Below are positions 7,812 through 19,036 of a stretch of 64,000 bases of DNA, piece by piece (positions within the stretch are counted from its first letter, which is position 1; each line of letters opens with the position of its first letter). A model generated the notes under the pieces. That model saw only the letters and a list, made by a program, of their open reading frames with translations. It was not told the DNA's origin and searched no databases. A program made the translations under genes and the position numbers. Source of the stretch: an uncultured Bacteroidota bacterium. Lineage in GTDB: Bacteria > Bacteroidota > Bacteroidia > Flavobacteriales > Flavobacteriaceae. Location of the stretch: positions 84,283 to 148,282 of the forward strand of contig CACEGG010000004.1 in assembly GCA_902559035.1 (NCBI GenBank), read 5' to 3'.

Positions 7812-8366
7812 ATGTCTGAAACAGTCGATCTTAAAAAATGGTATGTTGTTAGGGCTGTAAGTGGTCAAGAAAACAAAATTCGTGATTATATGGAATCTGA
7901 AATTAATCGTTTGGGTTTTAATAATCTTGTTGAAGACATTTTAGTTCCTACTCAAAAGGTTGTCCAAATCAGGAAAGGAAAAAAAATAAATAAAGAAAAA
8001 GTTTATTTCCCTGGCTATATAATGATAAAAGCCAATTTGGCTGGTGAAATACCTCACATTATTAAGGCACTTCCAAATGTAATTGGTTTTTTGGGTGAAA
8101 CTAAAGGTGGTGATCCAATTCCTTTAAGAACTGCTGAGGTTAATAGAATGTTAGGTAAGGTAGATGAGCTATCTACAGAGAGTGAAAGCGTATCGATCCC
8201 TTTTGAGATTGGCGAAAGTATAAAAGTTATTGATGGACCGTTTAATGGATTTAATGGATCTATAGAAAAGGTTAATCAAGAAAAAAGAAAGCTAGAAGTT
8301 ATGGTGAAAATTTTTGGAAGAAAAACTCCTCTAGAACTTTCTTACATGCAAGTTGAGAAAATATAA
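7812..8366 (+). CDS. nusG: Transcription termination/antitermination factor NusG
   Basis: A 184-residue NusG that binds the RNA polymerase clamp and couples transcription with translation or Rho. The NGN domain (KKWYVVRAVSGQENKIRDY to about residue 115) is followed by a linker and the KOW domain (GESIKVIDGPFNGFNGSIEKV, with the GPF element). It starts 3 bp after secE, in the same operon. The length is normal and no inserted domain is seen. Confidence 0.97.
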   Translation: MSETVDLKKWYVVRAVSGQENKIRDYMESEINRLGFNNLVEDILVPTQKVVQIRKGKKINKEKVYFPGYIMIKANLAGEIPHIIKALPNVIGFLGETKGGDPIPLRTAEVNRMLGKVDELSTESESVSIPFEIGESIKVIDGPFNGFNGSIEKVNQEKRKLEVMVKIFGRKTPLELSYMQVEKI

Positions 8367-8385
8367 ATGTTACATATAAATCATT

Positions 8386-8412
8386 TCTTAAATAGCTTCC
8401 AATTGTTTAAGA
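8386..8412 (+). other. Small hairpin in the rplK leader
   Basis: TCTTAAA (8386-8392) and TTTAAGA (8406-8412) form a 7-bp stem around a 13-nt loop, ending 17 nt before the rplK start. In E. coli the L11-L1 unit is autoregulated by L1 through a leader structure at this place. Whether this hairpin does the same cannot be read from the sequence. Confidence 0.3.
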
Positions 8413-8429
8413 GATAATAAATATTAATA

Positions 8430-8867
8430 ATGGCTAAAGAAATACAAAAAGTACTAAAATTACAAATTAGAGGAGGTGCTGCTAACCCATCACCACCTGT
8501 TGGTCCTGCATTAGGAGCAGCTGGTGTTAATATTATGGAGTTTTGTAAGCAATTTAACTCAAGAACTCAAGATAAACCTGGAAAAGTTTTGCCTGTGGCA
8601 ATTACCGTTTTCATGGACAAGTCTTTTGAATTTGTTGTTAAAACACCACCTGCAGCCGTTCAGCTTTTGGAAGCAGCTAAAATTAAAAAAGGATCAGGAG
8701 AACCTAATCGTAGCAAAGTAGCTACAGTTTCTTGGGATCAAGTAAAAGCTATTTCTGAAGATAAAATGGTTGATCTTAATGCTTTTACAGTTGAATCTGC
8801 TATGAAAATGGTAGCTGGTACAGCTAGATCAATGGGTATTAAGGTTAAAGGTCAAGCTCCTTTTTAA
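8430..8867 (+). CDS. rplK: 50S ribosomal protein uL11
   Basis: A 145-residue uL11 of the GTPase-associated centre, where it binds 23S rRNA together with the L10-L12 stalk. Characteristic segments are [19 protein letters not shown] (residues 11-29), [12 protein letters not shown], and the rRNA-binding C-terminal domain with GSGEPN and GTARSMGI. It starts 63 bp after nusG and is 19 bp from rplA. The length is standard. Confidence 0.98.
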   Translation: MAKEIQKVLKLQIRGGAANPSPPVGPALGAAGVNIMEFCKQFNSRTQDKPGKVLPVAITVFMDKSFEFVVKTPPAAVQLLEAAKIKKGSGEPNRSKVATVSWDQVKAISEDKMVDLNAFTVESAMKMVAGTARSMGIKVKGQAPF

Positions 8868-8886
8868 TTTTAAACAAAATAAGATT

Positions 8887-9573
8887 ATGACAAAAATTTC
8901 AAAAAAACGTAAAGATGCGCTTTCTAAATATGATTCTACAAAAACATATTCATTGAAAGAAGCTTCTTCAGTAATAAAAGAAATATCCAACGTTAATTTT
9001 GATTCATCTATTGATCTGGCTGTGAGACTTGGAGTAGATCCAAGAAAGGCTGATCAAAACGTAAGAGGTGTAGTAACACTTCCAAATGGAACTGGTAAAG
9101 ATGTTAAAGTTTTAGCGCTTGTTACACCAGATAAAGAAAAAGATGCTTTAGATGCTGGAGCTGATTTTGTTGGATTGGATGAGTATTTACAAAAAATTAA
9201 AGATGGTTGGACTGATGTAGATGTTATCATTACTATGCCTAGTGTTATGGGTAAATTAGGTCCTTTAGGGAGAGTTTTAGGTCCCAGAGGTTTAATGCCA
9301 AACCCAAAAACTGGTACAGTTACAATGGATGTTGCAAAAGCTATTAGCGATGTAAAGGCTGGTAAGATTGACTTTAAAGTTGATAAAACTGGAATAATTC
9401 ATGCTTCCGTTGCTAAAGTTTCTTTTGACGCTGATAAAATTTATGGAAATTCTCTTGAGTTAATTCAAAATATAGTTAAACTTAAGCCAAGCTCATCAAA
9501 AGGTACCTATGTAAAAAGTATTTCTATGTCTAGTACAATGAGTCCAGGAATTAATATTGATACTAATATTTAG
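8887..9573 (+). CDS. rplA: 50S ribosomal protein uL1
   Basis: A 228-residue uL1, the rRNA-binding protein of the mobile L1 stalk at the E site. The signature region [21 protein letters not shown] is present near residues 128-148. The family is often a translational repressor of its own L11-L1 message. It lies within the rplKAJL run, 14 bp before rplJ, so no separate L10 leader fits between them. Confidence 0.98.
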   Translation: MTKISKKRKDALSKYDSTKTYSLKEASSVIKEISNVNFDSSIDLAVRLGVDPRKADQNVRGVVTLPNGTGKDVKVLALVTPDKEKDALDAGADFVGLDEYLQKIKDGWTDVDVIITMPSVMGKLGPLGRVLGPRGLMPNPKTGTVTMDVAKAISDVKAGKIDFKVDKTGIIHASVAKVSFDADKIYGNSLELIQNIVKLKPSSSKGTYVKSISMSSTMSPGINIDTNI

Positions 9574-9587
9574 TTAAAAAAAATAAA

Positions 9588-10112
9588 ATGACAAGAGAAG
9601 AAAAATCTAAAGTAATAGAAAAGTTGACAGCTGAATTAGCTGAAAATACCAACATTTACATGACAGATGTTTCCGGACTTAATGCCTCTGAAACAAGTAA
9701 ATTAAGAAGAGCTTGTTTTAAAGCAAATATCAAACTTTCAGTTGTTAAGAATACCTTATTAAGTAAAGCAATAGAATCGTCTGATAAAGATTTTGGAAGT
9801 TTAAATGAAGTGTTAGTTGGTAATACAGCATTGATGTATTCAGAAGTTGGTAATTCGCCTGCTAAATTGATAAAACAATTTAGAAAAAAATCTGAAAGAC
9901 CTCTTTTAAAAGGAGCTTCGATTGAAGACTCAGTTTATGTTGGAGACGATCAGGTAGAATTTTTAGCTAATATTAAATCTAGAGAAGAATTAATAGGAGA
10001 AGTAATCACAATATTACAATCTCCAGCTAAGAATGTAATATCCGCTTTACAATCAAGTGGATCAACTATATCGGGAGTTTTAAAAACACTTTCGGAAAAC
10101 AATAAAAATTAA
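9588..10112 (+). CDS. rplJ: 50S ribosomal protein uL10
   Basis: A 174-residue uL10, the base of the L12 stalk. The N-terminal rRNA-binding domain (MTREEKSKVIEKL, then LRRACFKANIKLSVVKNTL) and a C-terminal helix that recruits L12 dimers (ISALQSSGSTISGVLKTL) are visible. The length is typical. The 26-bp gap to rplL and the shared strand indicate one message. Confidence 0.97.
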   Translation: MTREEKSKVIEKLTAELAENTNIYMTDVSGLNASETSKLRRACFKANIKLSVVKNTLLSKAIESSDKDFGSLNEVLVGNTALMYSEVGNSPAKLIKQFRKKSERPLLKGASIEDSVYVGDDQVEFLANIKSREELIGEVITILQSPAKNVISALQSSGSTISGVLKTLSENNKN

Positions 10113-10138
10113 TAATAACAATAATAAATATTTAAAAA

Positions 10139-10516
10139 ATGGCAGATTTAAAAGATTTTGCAGAACAATTAGTTAACCTTACAGTTAAAGAAGTAAATGA
10201 GTTAGCTGATATCCTAAAAAATGATTACGGAATTGAACCAGCAGCAGCAGCAGTAGCTGTAGCAGGTCCAGCAGCAGGTGGCGATGCCGCTGCAGCTGAA
10301 GAAAAAACAGAATTTGATGTTGTATTAAACGCAGCAGGTGGTTCAAAGCTAGCTGTTGTGAAACTTGTTAAGGAATTAACTGGTTTAGGTTTAAAAGAAG
10401 CTAAAGAATTAGTTGACAATGCTCCAAGTAATATTAAAGAAGCAGTTTCTAAAGATGAGGCTGAAGGATTTAAAAAATCACTTGAGGAAGCAGGAGCTGA
10501 GGTTGAATTAAAATAA
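10139..10516 (+). CDS. rplL: 50S ribosomal protein bL12 (L7/L12)
   Basis: A 125-residue acidic stalk protein. The N-terminal dimerisation helices (residues 1-35) are joined by an Ala-rich hinge (about 36-60) to the factor-binding C-terminal domain, with [24 protein letters not shown]. It recruits EF-Tu, EF-G and release factors. Its stop codon lies in the loop of a perfect 10-bp hairpin that may lower transcription into rpoB. Confidence 0.98.
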   Translation: MADLKDFAEQLVNLTVKEVNELADILKNDYGIEPAAAAVAVAGPAAGGDAAAAEEKTEFDVVLNAAGGSKLAVVKLVKELTGLGLKEAKELVDNAPSNIKEAVSKDEAEGFKKSLEEAGAEVELK

Positions 10517-10526
10517 TTAATTCAAC
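10502..10526 (+). other. Hairpin spanning the rplL stop codon (possible attenuator or processing site)
   Basis: GTTGAATTAA (10502-10511) and TTAATTCAAC (10517-10526) are perfectly complementary, with a 5-nt loop that contains most of the TAA stop. TTTAGTTTG follows, which is a weak U tract. It lies at the ribosomal protein/RNA polymerase boundary, where partial attenuation and RNase processing are known in E. coli. Confidence 0.5.
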
Positions 10527-10603
10527 TTTAGTTTGCGCTTTTAGCACATGAGCTAGTCTCATTTGTTCTATTTCTTATGTTCTTTTAACCTAAATTGTTT
10601 TAA

Positions 10604-13600
10604 ATGTATAATACTATTAACAGATTAAATTTTGCGTCAGCTACCGACATACCTGACTATCCAGATTTTCTTGATATTCAAATAAAATCATTCGGTGATT
10701 TCTTTCAACTTGAAACTAAATCGGATGAAAGAACCGATGAAGGTTTATTTAACACCTTCATGGAAAACTTTCCGATCTCAGATTCAAGAAACCAATTTGT
10801 TCTAGAATTTTTAGATTATTTTGTAGATCCACCAAGATATTCAATACAAGAATGTATTGAGAGAGGTTTAACCTATAGTGTTCCTTTGAAAGCTAGGTTA
10901 AAGCTATACTGTACAGACGAAGAACACGAGGACTTTGAAACAATTGTTCAAGATGTTTATTTAGGAGTGATTCCTTACATGACACCTAGTGGTACTTTTA
11001 TTATTAATGGTGCTGAAAGAGTCGTTGTGTCACAGCTACATAGATCCCCAGGAGTTTTCTTTGGGCAATCTTTTCATGCTAATGGAACAAAATTATATTC
11101 CGCTAGAGTTATTCCATTTAAAGGATCGTGGATAGAATTTGCAACTGACATTAATAGTGTTATGTATGCTTACATCGATAGAAAAAAGAAATTACCTGTT
11201 ACTACTCTTTTAAGAGCAATTGGTTTTGAGAGAGATAAAGATATACTTGAAATATTTGATTTAGCTGAAGAAGTTAAAGTTTCAAAATCTGGTCTTAAGA
11301 AATGTATTGGGAGAAAATTAGCTGCAAGGGTATTAAATTCTTGGTTTGAAGATTTTGTAGATGAAGATACTGGTGAAGTTGTTTCAATCGAAAGAAATGA
11401 GATAGTACTTGACAGGGATATCATAATTGACAAAGACAATATTGAAGAGATTTTAGAAACTAATACTAAAACTATTCTTCTACACAAAATTGATGGTCAG
11501 CTGTCAGATTATGCAATTATTCATAACACACTTCAAAAAGATCCAACAAATTCTGAAAAAGAAGCTGTTGAACATATTTACAGACAATTAAGAAATGCTG
11601 AACCACCTGATGAAGAAACTGCTCGTGGAATTATAGATAAGTTATTTTTCTCTGACCAAAGATATAATCTTGGAGAAGTTGGTAGATATAGAATGAACAA
11701 AAAATTAGGATTAGACATCGACATGGAAATGTTAGTCCTAACTAAAGAAGATATTATTACAATAATTAAGTATTTGATTGAATTAATAAACTCAAAAGCT
11801 GAAATTGATGATATTGATCACCTTTCTAACAGAAGAGTTAGAACTGTTGGAGAGCAATTATCATCTCAGTTTGGAGTTGGACTTTCTAGGATGGCTAGAA
11901 CTATTAGAGAAAGAATGAATGTTCGTGATAATGAAGTTTTTACTCCAATTGACTTAATTAATGCTAAGACATTATCATCAGTAATTAATTCTTTTTTTGG
12001 TACAAATCAGCTTTCGCAGTTCATGGATCAAACCAATCCACTCGCAGAAATTACTCACAAAAGAAGATTATCGGCATTGGGTCCAGGTGGTCTTTCCAGG
12101 GAAAGAGCTGGATTTGAGGTGAGAGATGTACACTATACTCATTATGGTAGACTGTGTCCAATTGAAACCCCAGAAGGTCCTAACATTGGTTTAATATCAT
12201 CATTAGGAGTTTTTGCAAAAGTAAATAACTTAGGTTTTATTGAAACTCCTTATAGAAAAGTTGAAAATGGAGTTGTAGATCTTAAAAATCATAGATTTTT
12301 AAGTGCAGAGGAAGAAGAAGGAATGTTAATAGCTCAAGCAAACATAGATAAGGATAAAGATGGTAAGATATTATCTGATAAGGTAATTGCAAGACAAGAA
12401 GCTGATTATCCAGTTGTTGATCCATCCCAGGTCAATTATACAGACGTTGCTCCAAATCAAATTGCATCGATATCCGCTTCATTAATTCCTTTCCTGGAGC
12501 ATGACGATGCAAACAGAGCACTTATGGGATCAAACATGATGAGACAATCAGTTCCTCTACTTAGACCTGAGTCGCCAATTGTTGGAACAGGATTAGAAAG
12601 ACAAGTTGCATCAGACTCAAGAGTTCTTATTAATGCTGATTTTGATGGTAAAGTTACATATGTTGATTCTCAAAAGATAACAATTAAATATAGTCTGACA
12701 GAAGAACAAAAACTTACAAGCTTTGACAGTGATGAGAAAACATATTCTCTTGTTAAGTTTAGAAAAACTAACCAAGGAACATGTATTAATTTAAAACCTA
12801 TTGTTGTTAAAGGAGATAAAGTAAAAAAAGGCCAAGTTTTATGTGAAGGTTATGCTACACAAAAGGGTGAACTAGCTCTAGGTAGAAATTTGAAAGTTGC
12901 ATTTATGCCTTGGAAAGGCTATAATTTTGAAGATGCAATTGTTATTTCAGAAAAAGTAGTTAGAGATGATGTCTTTACATCATTACATATTGATGAGTAT
13001 TCAATTGATGTGAGAGATACTAAGCTTGGAATGGAAGAGTTAACAAATGATATCCCAAATGTCAGCGAAGAAGCTACATCAAATCTTGATGAAAACGGAA
13101 TGATAAGAGTTGGTGCAGAAGTTAAGCCAGGTGATATCTTAATTGGTAAAATTACACCTAAAGGTGAATCTGATCCAACGCCTGAAGAAAAATTACTTCG
13201 AGCAATTTTTGGTGATAAAGCAGGTGATGTTAAAGATGCTTCTCTTAAAGCTCCACCATCATTGAATGGAATTGTAGTCGATAAAAAATTGTTTACAAGA
13301 CCAATTAAAGACAAAAGAAAGAGGTCTGAAGATAAGGAATTGTTAGCTGAGCTAGCCAAAACCTATGACGTTAAGTTTGATGAGTTGAAGAAGGTTTTAG
13401 TTGAAAAGTTATACAATATTCTTTCAGGAAAAACTTGTCAAGGTGTATTTAATGATTTAGAGGAGGAAGTATTACCTAAAGGAAAAAAATATTCTTTGAA
13501 AATGTTAAACCAAGTAGAAGAATATACTCACTTGGTTGGAGGTCAATGGACAGTTGATAAAAAAGTAAATGGATTAGTGATGTCTCTCCTTCACAATTAT

Positions 13601-14410
13601 AAGATCAAAGAAAATGATCTTCAAGGAATGTTAAGAAGAGAAAAGTTTACTATTTCAGTTGGAGATGAGTTGCCACCAGGTATTTTAAAACTAGCTAAAG
13701 TATATGTAGCTAAGAAGAGAAAATTAAAGGTTGGAGATAAAATGGCTGGTCGTCACGGAAATAAGGGAATTGTTGCAAGAATTGTAAGACAAGAAGATAT
13801 GCCATTCTTGGAGGACGGAACACCTGTAGACATTGTTCTAAATCCTCTTGGTGTTCCATCAAGGATGAATATAGGTCAGATTTATGAAACTGTTCTTGGT
13901 TGGGCTGGTCAAAAATTAGGTAGAAAATTTTCTACTCCAATTTTTGATGGAGCTACCATTGATCAGATAAACGAATTAACTGATGAAGCAGGTGTACCTA
14001 AATTTGGACATACACATTTATATGATGGCGGTACTGGTAAAAGATTTGATCAAGCTGCTACTGTAGGGGTTATTTACATGTTAAAATTAGGACATATGGT
14101 TGATGATAAAATGCACTCAAGATCTATTGGTCCTTATTCACTAATCACTCAACAACCACTTGGTGGTAAAGCTCAATTTGGGGGTCAAAGATTTGGTGAA
14201 ATGGAAGTTTGGGCTCTTGAAGCTTATGGTGCTTCAAGTACTCTACAAGAAATATTGACTATTAAATCTGATGATGTACAAGGTAGAGCTAAAGCTTATG
14301 AAGCAATCGTTAAGGGTGAAACTATGCCTGATCCTGGTCTTCCAGAGTCATTTAACGTATTGATGCATGAATTAAAAGGTCTAGGATTGGATATTAGATT
14401 AGAAGAATAA
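10604..14410 (+). CDS. rpoB: DNA-directed RNA polymerase subunit beta
   Basis: A 1268-residue beta subunit, a normal size for Bacteroidota. Conserved landmarks include the rifampicin-binding region around residues 460-530 ([25 protein letters not shown], then [11 protein letters not shown]), [15 protein letters not shown], the [16 protein letters not shown] catalytic/lid segment near 1045, and the C-terminal [24 protein letters not shown] clamp region. In the rifampicin region the common wild-type residues D, H and S/R are present, so no resistance substitution is obvious. It is 88 bp after rplL and 17 bp before rpoC. Confidence 0.99.
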   Translation: MYNTINRLNFASATDIPDYPDFLDIQIKSFGDFFQLETKSDERTDEGLFNTFMENFPISDSRNQFVLEFLDYFVDPPRYSIQECIERGLTYSVPLKARLKLYCTDEEHEDFETIVQDVYLGVIPYMTPSGTFIINGAERVVVSQLHRSPGVFFGQSFHANGTKLYSARVIPFKGSWIEFATDINSVMYAYIDRKKKLPVTTLLRAIGFERDKDILEIFDLAEEVKVSKSGLKKCIGRKLAARVLNSWFEDFVDEDTGEVVSIERNEIVLDRDIIIDKDNIEEILETNTKTILLHKIDGQLSDYAIIHNTLQKDPTNSEKEAVEHIYRQLRNAEPPDEETARGIIDKLFFSDQRYNLGEVGRYRMNKKLGLDIDMEMLVLTKEDIITIIKYLIELINSKAEIDDIDHLSNRRVRTVGEQLSSQFGVGLSRMARTIRERMNVRDNEVFTPIDLINAKTLSSVINSFFGTNQLSQFMDQTNPLAEITHKRRLSALGPGGLSRERAGFEVRDVHYTHYGRLCPIETPEGPNIGLISSLGVFAKVNNLGFIETPYRKVENGVVDLKNHRFLSAEEEEGMLIAQANIDKDKDGKILSDKVIARQEADYPVVDPSQVNYTDVAPNQIASISASLIPFLEHDDANRALMGSNMMRQSVPLLRPESPIVGTGLERQVASDSRVLINADFDGKVTYVDSQKITIKYSLTEEQKLTSFDSDEKTYSLVKFRKTNQGTCINLKPIVVKGDKVKKGQVLCEGYATQKGELALGRNLKVAFMPWKGYNFEDAIVISEKVVRDDVFTSLHIDEYSIDVRDTKLGMEELTNDIPNVSEEATSNLDENGMIRVGAEVKPGDILIGKITPKGESDPTPEEKLLRAIFGDKAGDVKDASLKAPPSLNGIVVDKKLFTRPIKDKRKRSEDKELLAELAKTYDVKFDELKKVLVEKLYNILSGKTCQGVFNDLEEEVLPKGKKYSLKMLNQVEEYTHLVGGQWTVDKKVNGLVMSLLHNYKIKENDLQGMLRREKFTISVGDELPPGILKLAKVYVAKKRKLKVGDKMAGRHGNKGIVARIVRQEDMPFLEDGTPVDIVLNPLGVPSRMNIGQIYETVLGWAGQKLGRKFSTPIFDGATIDQINELTDEAGVPKFGHTHLYDGGTGKRFDQAATVGVIYMLKLGHMVDDKMHSRSIGPYSLITQQPLGGKAQFGGQRFGEMEVWALEAYGASSTLQEILTIKSDDVQGRAKAYEAIVKGETMPDPGLPESFNVLMHELKGLGLDIRLEE

Positions 14411-14427
14411 TAAAATAAAAACACATT

Positions 14428-17400
14428 ATGTCTAGAAAAATTGAAATTAATAAATCTCAAAAGTTTTCAAAAATATCAATAGGATTAGCATCACCTGAAA
14501 CTATTTTAGGTTCCTCAAGAGGTGAAATTCTAAAACCGGAAACAATTAATTACAGAACTCATAAACCTGAAAGAGATGGTTTGTTTTGTGAAAGAATTTT
14601 TGGACCTGTTAAAGATTATGAATGTGCTTGCGGAAAGTATAAAAGAATCCGATATAAAGGTATAATATGTGACAGATGTGGGGTAGAAGTTACAGAGAAA
14701 AAGGTAAGAAGAGATAGAGTAGGTCATATTGATTTAGTTGTTCCTGTTGCACACATTTGGTATTTCAGATCACTTCCAAATAAAATAGGTTATTTGTTAG
14801 GTCTTCCTTCGAAGAAGCTCGACATGATAATTTATTATGAAAGATATGTTGTAATTCAACCTGGTTTGGCTGTCAATGCTGAGGGAGAGCCAGTAAATAA
14901 AATGGATTTCTTAACCGAAGAGGAGTACATTACAATTACTGATAATTTAGCAACAGAAAATCAATTTTTAGATGACGAAGACCCTAACAAGTTTATTGCT
15001 AAAATGGGTGCAGAATGTTTAATTGAATTACTTTCAAGAATTGATTTAAATGAACTTTCGTATGAACTTAGACACAAAGCCAATACTGAAACTTCAAAAC
15101 AAAGAAAAATGGAAGCCCTTAAAAGGCTTCAAGTTGTAGAGTCATTTAAGGAATCTAACTTAAATAGAGAGAATAAGCCAGAATGGATGGTTTTGAAAGT
15201 TATCCCTGTTATTCCACCAGAATTAAGACCTCTTGTTCCTTTGGACGGAGGCAGGTTTGCTACATCTGATTTAAATGACTTATACAGAAGAGTTATAATT
15301 AGAAACAATAGATTAAAAAGATTAGTTGAAATTAAGGCTCCTGAAGTTATTCTAAGAAACGAAAAGAGGATGCTTCAAGAATCAGTTGATTCACTTTTTG
15401 ATAATACTAGAAAATCATCAGCTGTAAAAACAGATGCTAACAGGCCACTAAAGTCTCTTTCTGATTCTCTTAAAGGAAAACAAGGTAGATTTCGTCAAAA
15501 TTTATTAGGAAAAAGAGTTGATTATTCTGCTAGATCAGTTATCGTTGGTGGACCTGAACTTAAATTATTTGAGTGTGGTTTACCAAAAAATATGGCAGCT
15601 GAATTATATAAACCTTTTATTATTAGAAAATTAATTGAAAGAGGAATTGTTAAAACTGTAAAATCAGCTAAAAAAATTATTGACAGAAGGGAACCTTTAG
15701 TATGGGATATTTTAGAAAATGTTCTAAAAGGTCATCCTGTACTTTTAAATAGAGCTCCAACTCTACATAGGTTGGGAATTCAAGCATTTCAACCAATATT
15801 AATAGAAGGAAAAGCAATCCAGGTTCACCCACTAGTTTGTACAGCTTTTAATGCCGATTTTGATGGTGACCAGATGGCTGTTCATCTTCCATTAGGCCCT
15901 GAAGCAATACTTGAGGCACAACTTTTAATGTTAGCTTCACACAATATTTTAAACCCTGCAAACGGTTCTCCTATTACTGTACCTTCTCAAGATATGGTTT
16001 TAGGTTTATATTATATGACTAAATTACTTAAGTCTACAAAAGACCACAAAGTAAAAGGGGAAGGCTTAACTTTTTATTCGTCTGAAGAAGTAAATATTGC
16101 TTACAATGAAGAAAGAGTTGATTTAAATGCAATGATTAAAATTAGAGCAAAAGATTTTGATGAATCTGGAAATTTAGTTTTCAAAATTATTGAAACAACA
16201 GTAGGACGAGTTTTATTTAATCAAGTAGTTCCTGAAAAAGCTGGTTTTATTAACGAAGTATTAACAAAAAAATCATTACGTGATATTATAGGAGATATTT
16301 TAAAATTAACTAGTGTTCCAGAAACTGCCGAGTTCTTAGACAAAATTAAATCTATGGGATTCTCTTTTGCATTTGAAGGAGGTTTATCATTTAGTTTAGG
16401 AGATATTATGATTCCGCCTGAAAAACATGAAATGATAGCTAAAGCAAATGGAGAGGTTGATGGTATAATATCCAATTATAATATGGGATTAATAACAAAT
16501 AATGAACGTTATAACCAGGTGATTGATGTTTGGACTTCTGCTAATGCTACTTTAACTGAACTTGCAATGAAGCGAATTAGTGAAGATAAACAAGGTTTTA
16601 ACTCTGTGTTTATGATGTTAGATTCTGGAGCAAGAGGTTCAAAAGAACAAATTCGTCAACTTACAGGGATGAGAGGTTTAATGGCTAAACCAAAAAAAGC
16701 TAGTGCAAGTGGAGGAGAAATTATTGAAAATCCTATTTTATCCAACTTCAAAGAGGGATTATCTATTTTAGAATATTTTATTTCTACTCACGGAGCAAGA
16801 AAAGGTTTAGCAGATACTGCTTTGAAAACTGCAGATGCCGGTTACTTGACAAGAAGACTTGTTGATGTTGCTCAAGATGTTATAGTAAATTACGACGATT
16901 GTAATACCCTAAGAGGAATTGCAGTTGAGCCATTAAAAAAGAACGAAGAAATTGTTGAAAGCCTTGGTGAAAGAATTTTAGGTAGGGTTTCTTTACACGA
17001 TGTGTATAATCCACATAACGATGAATTAATTGTTAAAGCTGGCGAAGAAATTTCTGATGATATAGTCAAATCAATTGAAGCTACTCCGATTGAAAAAGTT
17101 GAAGTTAGATCTCCATTAACTTGTGAATCTCCTAAAGGAGTTTGTGCGAAGTGTTATGGTAGAAATTTAGCTACAGGAAAGATGGTTCAAAATGGTGAAG
17201 CCGTTGGAGTTGTTGCAGCTCAATCTATTGGAGAGCCTGGAACTCAGTTAACACTAAGAACTTTCCATGTTGGTGGTATCGCAGGAAATATTTCAGAAGA
17301 AAATAGCCTTTCTGTCAGATTTGACGGTGTTGCAGAAATAGAAGACTTAAAAGTAGTTAAGTCGAAAGATTCTGATGGAAAAAATATTAATACAGTAATC

Positions 17401-18735
17401 TCTAGAACATGTGAAATTAAAGTTTTAGACAAAAAATCTGGTGTTGTTCTTAGTACTAATATCATCCCTTATGGATCGACTATTTTAATTAAAGACGGTC
17501 AAGCTTTGAAAAAAGGTGATGTTGTTTGTCAGTGGGATCCTTATAATGGAGTTATTATTTCTGAATTTGGAGGTAAAATTGAATATGAAAATATTGAACA
17601 AGGTATTACTTATCAAGTTGAAATTGATGAACAAACTGGTTTTAAAGAAAAAGTAATTTCTGAATCTAGAAACAAAAAAGTTGTCCCAACTCTATTGATA
17701 AATGACAGTAAAGGTAAAAATGTAAGAACATATAACCTTCCAGTTGGTGCTCACTTAATGGTCGACGATGGTGATAAAGTAGAGGCAGGTAAAATTTTAG
17801 TTAAAATTCCAAGGAAATCTGCAAAATCTGGTGATATTACTGGTGGTTTACCTAGAGTTACTGAGTTGTTCGAAGCAAGAAATCCTTCAAATCCAGCAGT
17901 GGTAAGTGAAATTGATGGCGTAGTTAGTTTTGGTAAAATAAAAAGAGGAAATAGAGAAATAATTATTGAATCTAAAACAGGTGAGGTTAAGAAATATTTA
18001 GTAAAGTTATCTAATCAAATCTTAGTTCAAGAAAATGATTTCGTTAAAGCTGGTATGCCTCTTTCTGATGGAGCTATTACTCCAAATGATATATTAAATA
18101 TTAAAGGACCATCTGCAGTTCAACAGTATTTAGTTAATGAAGTTCAAGAAGTTTACAGATTACAAGGTGTAAAAATTAATGATAAACATTTCGAGGTTTT
18201 GATTAGACAAATGATGCAAAAGGTTAAAATTCAAGATTCTGGAGATACGACATTCCTAGAGGGTCAGTTAATTCACAAAAATGAATTTATTGCAGAAAAT
18301 GATAACCTATTCAATAAGAAAATAGTTGAATCTGTCGGAGCTTCTGAAAACTTTAAAGAAGGTCAGGTAGTAAGTGCTAGAGATCTTAGAGATGAAAACT
18401 CATTGTTGAAAAGGGAAGATAAAGAATTAGTTATGGCTAGAGATGCTGTTAATGCTACTGCAACTCCAATTTTACAAGGAATTACAAGAGCATCACTACA
18501 GACTAAATCATTTATATCTGCTGCATCTTTCCAAGAGACAACAAAGGTCTTAAATGAAGCTGCTGTTAATGGAAAAGTTGATAGTTTGAGAGGACTAAAA
18601 GAAAATGTAATAGTTGGACATAAGATTCCAGCTGGAACAGGAAATAGAAAATTCAATGATATAATTGTTGGATATGTTGATGAATATGAGGAGCTTTTAG
18701 CGAAGAAGAATTTAACATTTAATGAAGAAATCTAA
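14428..18735 (+). CDS. rpoC: DNA-directed RNA polymerase subunit beta prime
   Basis: A 1435-residue beta-prime subunit. The first zinc site is at the N-terminus ([13 protein letters not shown], then CDRCG), the catalytic NADFDGDQM lies at 475-483 with metal ligands D477, D479 and D481, the second zinc site ([13 protein letters not shown]) is near 900, and the bridge/trigger region includes [13 protein letters not shown]. The length agrees with Bacteroidota RpoC. The end overlaps the next gene (DUF3467) by 14 bp. Confidence 0.99.
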   Translation: MSRKIEINKSQKFSKISIGLASPETILGSSRGEILKPETINYRTHKPERDGLFCERIFGPVKDYECACGKYKRIRYKGIICDRCGVEVTEKKVRRDRVGHIDLVVPVAHIWYFRSLPNKIGYLLGLPSKKLDMIIYYERYVVIQPGLAVNAEGEPVNKMDFLTEEEYITITDNLATENQFLDDEDPNKFIAKMGAECLIELLSRIDLNELSYELRHKANTETSKQRKMEALKRLQVVESFKESNLNRENKPEWMVLKVIPVIPPELRPLVPLDGGRFATSDLNDLYRRVIIRNNRLKRLVEIKAPEVILRNEKRMLQESVDSLFDNTRKSSAVKTDANRPLKSLSDSLKGKQGRFRQNLLGKRVDYSARSVIVGGPELKLFECGLPKNMAAELYKPFIIRKLIERGIVKTVKSAKKIIDRREPLVWDILENVLKGHPVLLNRAPTLHRLGIQAFQPILIEGKAIQVHPLVCTAFNADFDGDQMAVHLPLGPEAILEAQLLMLASHNILNPANGSPITVPSQDMVLGLYYMTKLLKSTKDHKVKGEGLTFYSSEEVNIAYNEERVDLNAMIKIRAKDFDESGNLVFKIIETTVGRVLFNQVVPEKAGFINEVLTKKSLRDIIGDILKLTSVPETAEFLDKIKSMGFSFAFEGGLSFSLGDIMIPPEKHEMIAKANGEVDGIISNYNMGLITNNERYNQVIDVWTSANATLTELAMKRISEDKQGFNSVFMMLDSGARGSKEQIRQLTGMRGLMAKPKKASASGGEIIENPILSNFKEGLSILEYFISTHGARKGLADTALKTADAGYLTRRLVDVAQDVIVNYDDCNTLRGIAVEPLKKNEEIVESLGERILGRVSLHDVYNPHNDELIVKAGEEISDDIVKSIEATPIEKVEVRSPLTCESPKGVCAKCYGRNLATGKMVQNGEAVGVVAAQSIGEPGTQLTLRTFHVGGIAGNISEENSLSVRFDGVAEIEDLKVVKSKDSDGKNINTVISRTCEIKVLDKKSGVVLSTNIIPYGSTILIKDGQALKKGDVVCQWDPYNGVIISEFGGKIEYENIEQGITYQVEIDEQTGFKEKVISESRNKKVVPTLLINDSKGKNVRTYNLPVGAHLMVDDGDKVEAGKILVKIPRKSAKSGDITGGLPRVTELFEARNPSNPAVVSEIDGVVSFGKIKRGNREIIIESKTGEVKKYLVKLSNQILVQENDFVKAGMPLSDGAITPNDILNIKGPSAVQQYLVNEVQEVYRLQGVKINDKHFEVLIRQMMQKVKIQDSGDTTFLEGQLIHKNEFIAENDNLFNKKIVESVGASENFKEGQVVSARDLRDENSLLKREDKELVMARDAVNATATPILQGITRASLQTKSFISAASFQETTKVLNEAAVNGKVDSLRGLKENVIVGHKIPAGTGNRKFNDIIVGYVDEYEELLAKKNLTFNEEI

Positions 18736-19036
18736 TTCAAAAGAAAATGGTTTAAACCTTGAGCTTGATGAAAATCTTGCTCAAGGCACCTATTCAAACC
18801 TGGCTCTTATTAACCATTCTGTTTCTGAATTTGTTGTCGACTTTATTAATGTAATGCCTGGAGTCCCAAAGGCAAAAGTGAAATCTAGAATTATTTTAAC
18901 TCCACAACATGCAAAACGATTTTCAAAAGCTTTAAATGAGAATATTTCGAAGTTTGAAAGATCAAACGGTGAAATTAAAGAATACGAAAATCAAAAGCCA
19001 ATTCAATTGAATTTTGGACCTACTGGAGAAGCCTAA
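18722..19036 (+). CDS. DUF3467 domain-containing protein
   Basis: A 104-residue soluble protein of the DUF3467 family, recognised by [44 protein letters not shown] and LNENISKFE. The fold and function are not established. It starts inside the last codons of rpoC (14-bp overlap), so its translation is probably coupled to the polymerase subunit. This position behind rpoC is, as I recall, conserved in Flavobacteriia. It ends directly against prfC, which comes from the other strand, with no base between the two stop codons. Confidence 0.88.
   Translation: MKKSNSKENGLNLELDENLAQGTYSNLALINHSVSEFVVDFINVMPGVPKAKVKSRIILTPQHAKRFSKALNENISKFERSNGEIKEYENQKPIQLNFGPTGEA

Noticed and set aside
10548..10562. 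A second small hairpin (ATGAG/CTCAT) between rplL and rpoB
   Set aside because: It is only five base pairs with no U tract, so too weak to support.
12919..13359. A 146-codon open frame antisense to rpoB
   Set aside because: It lies inside a fully conserved rpoB region, has a Ser-rich low-complexity product typical of antisense shadows, and has no promoter.
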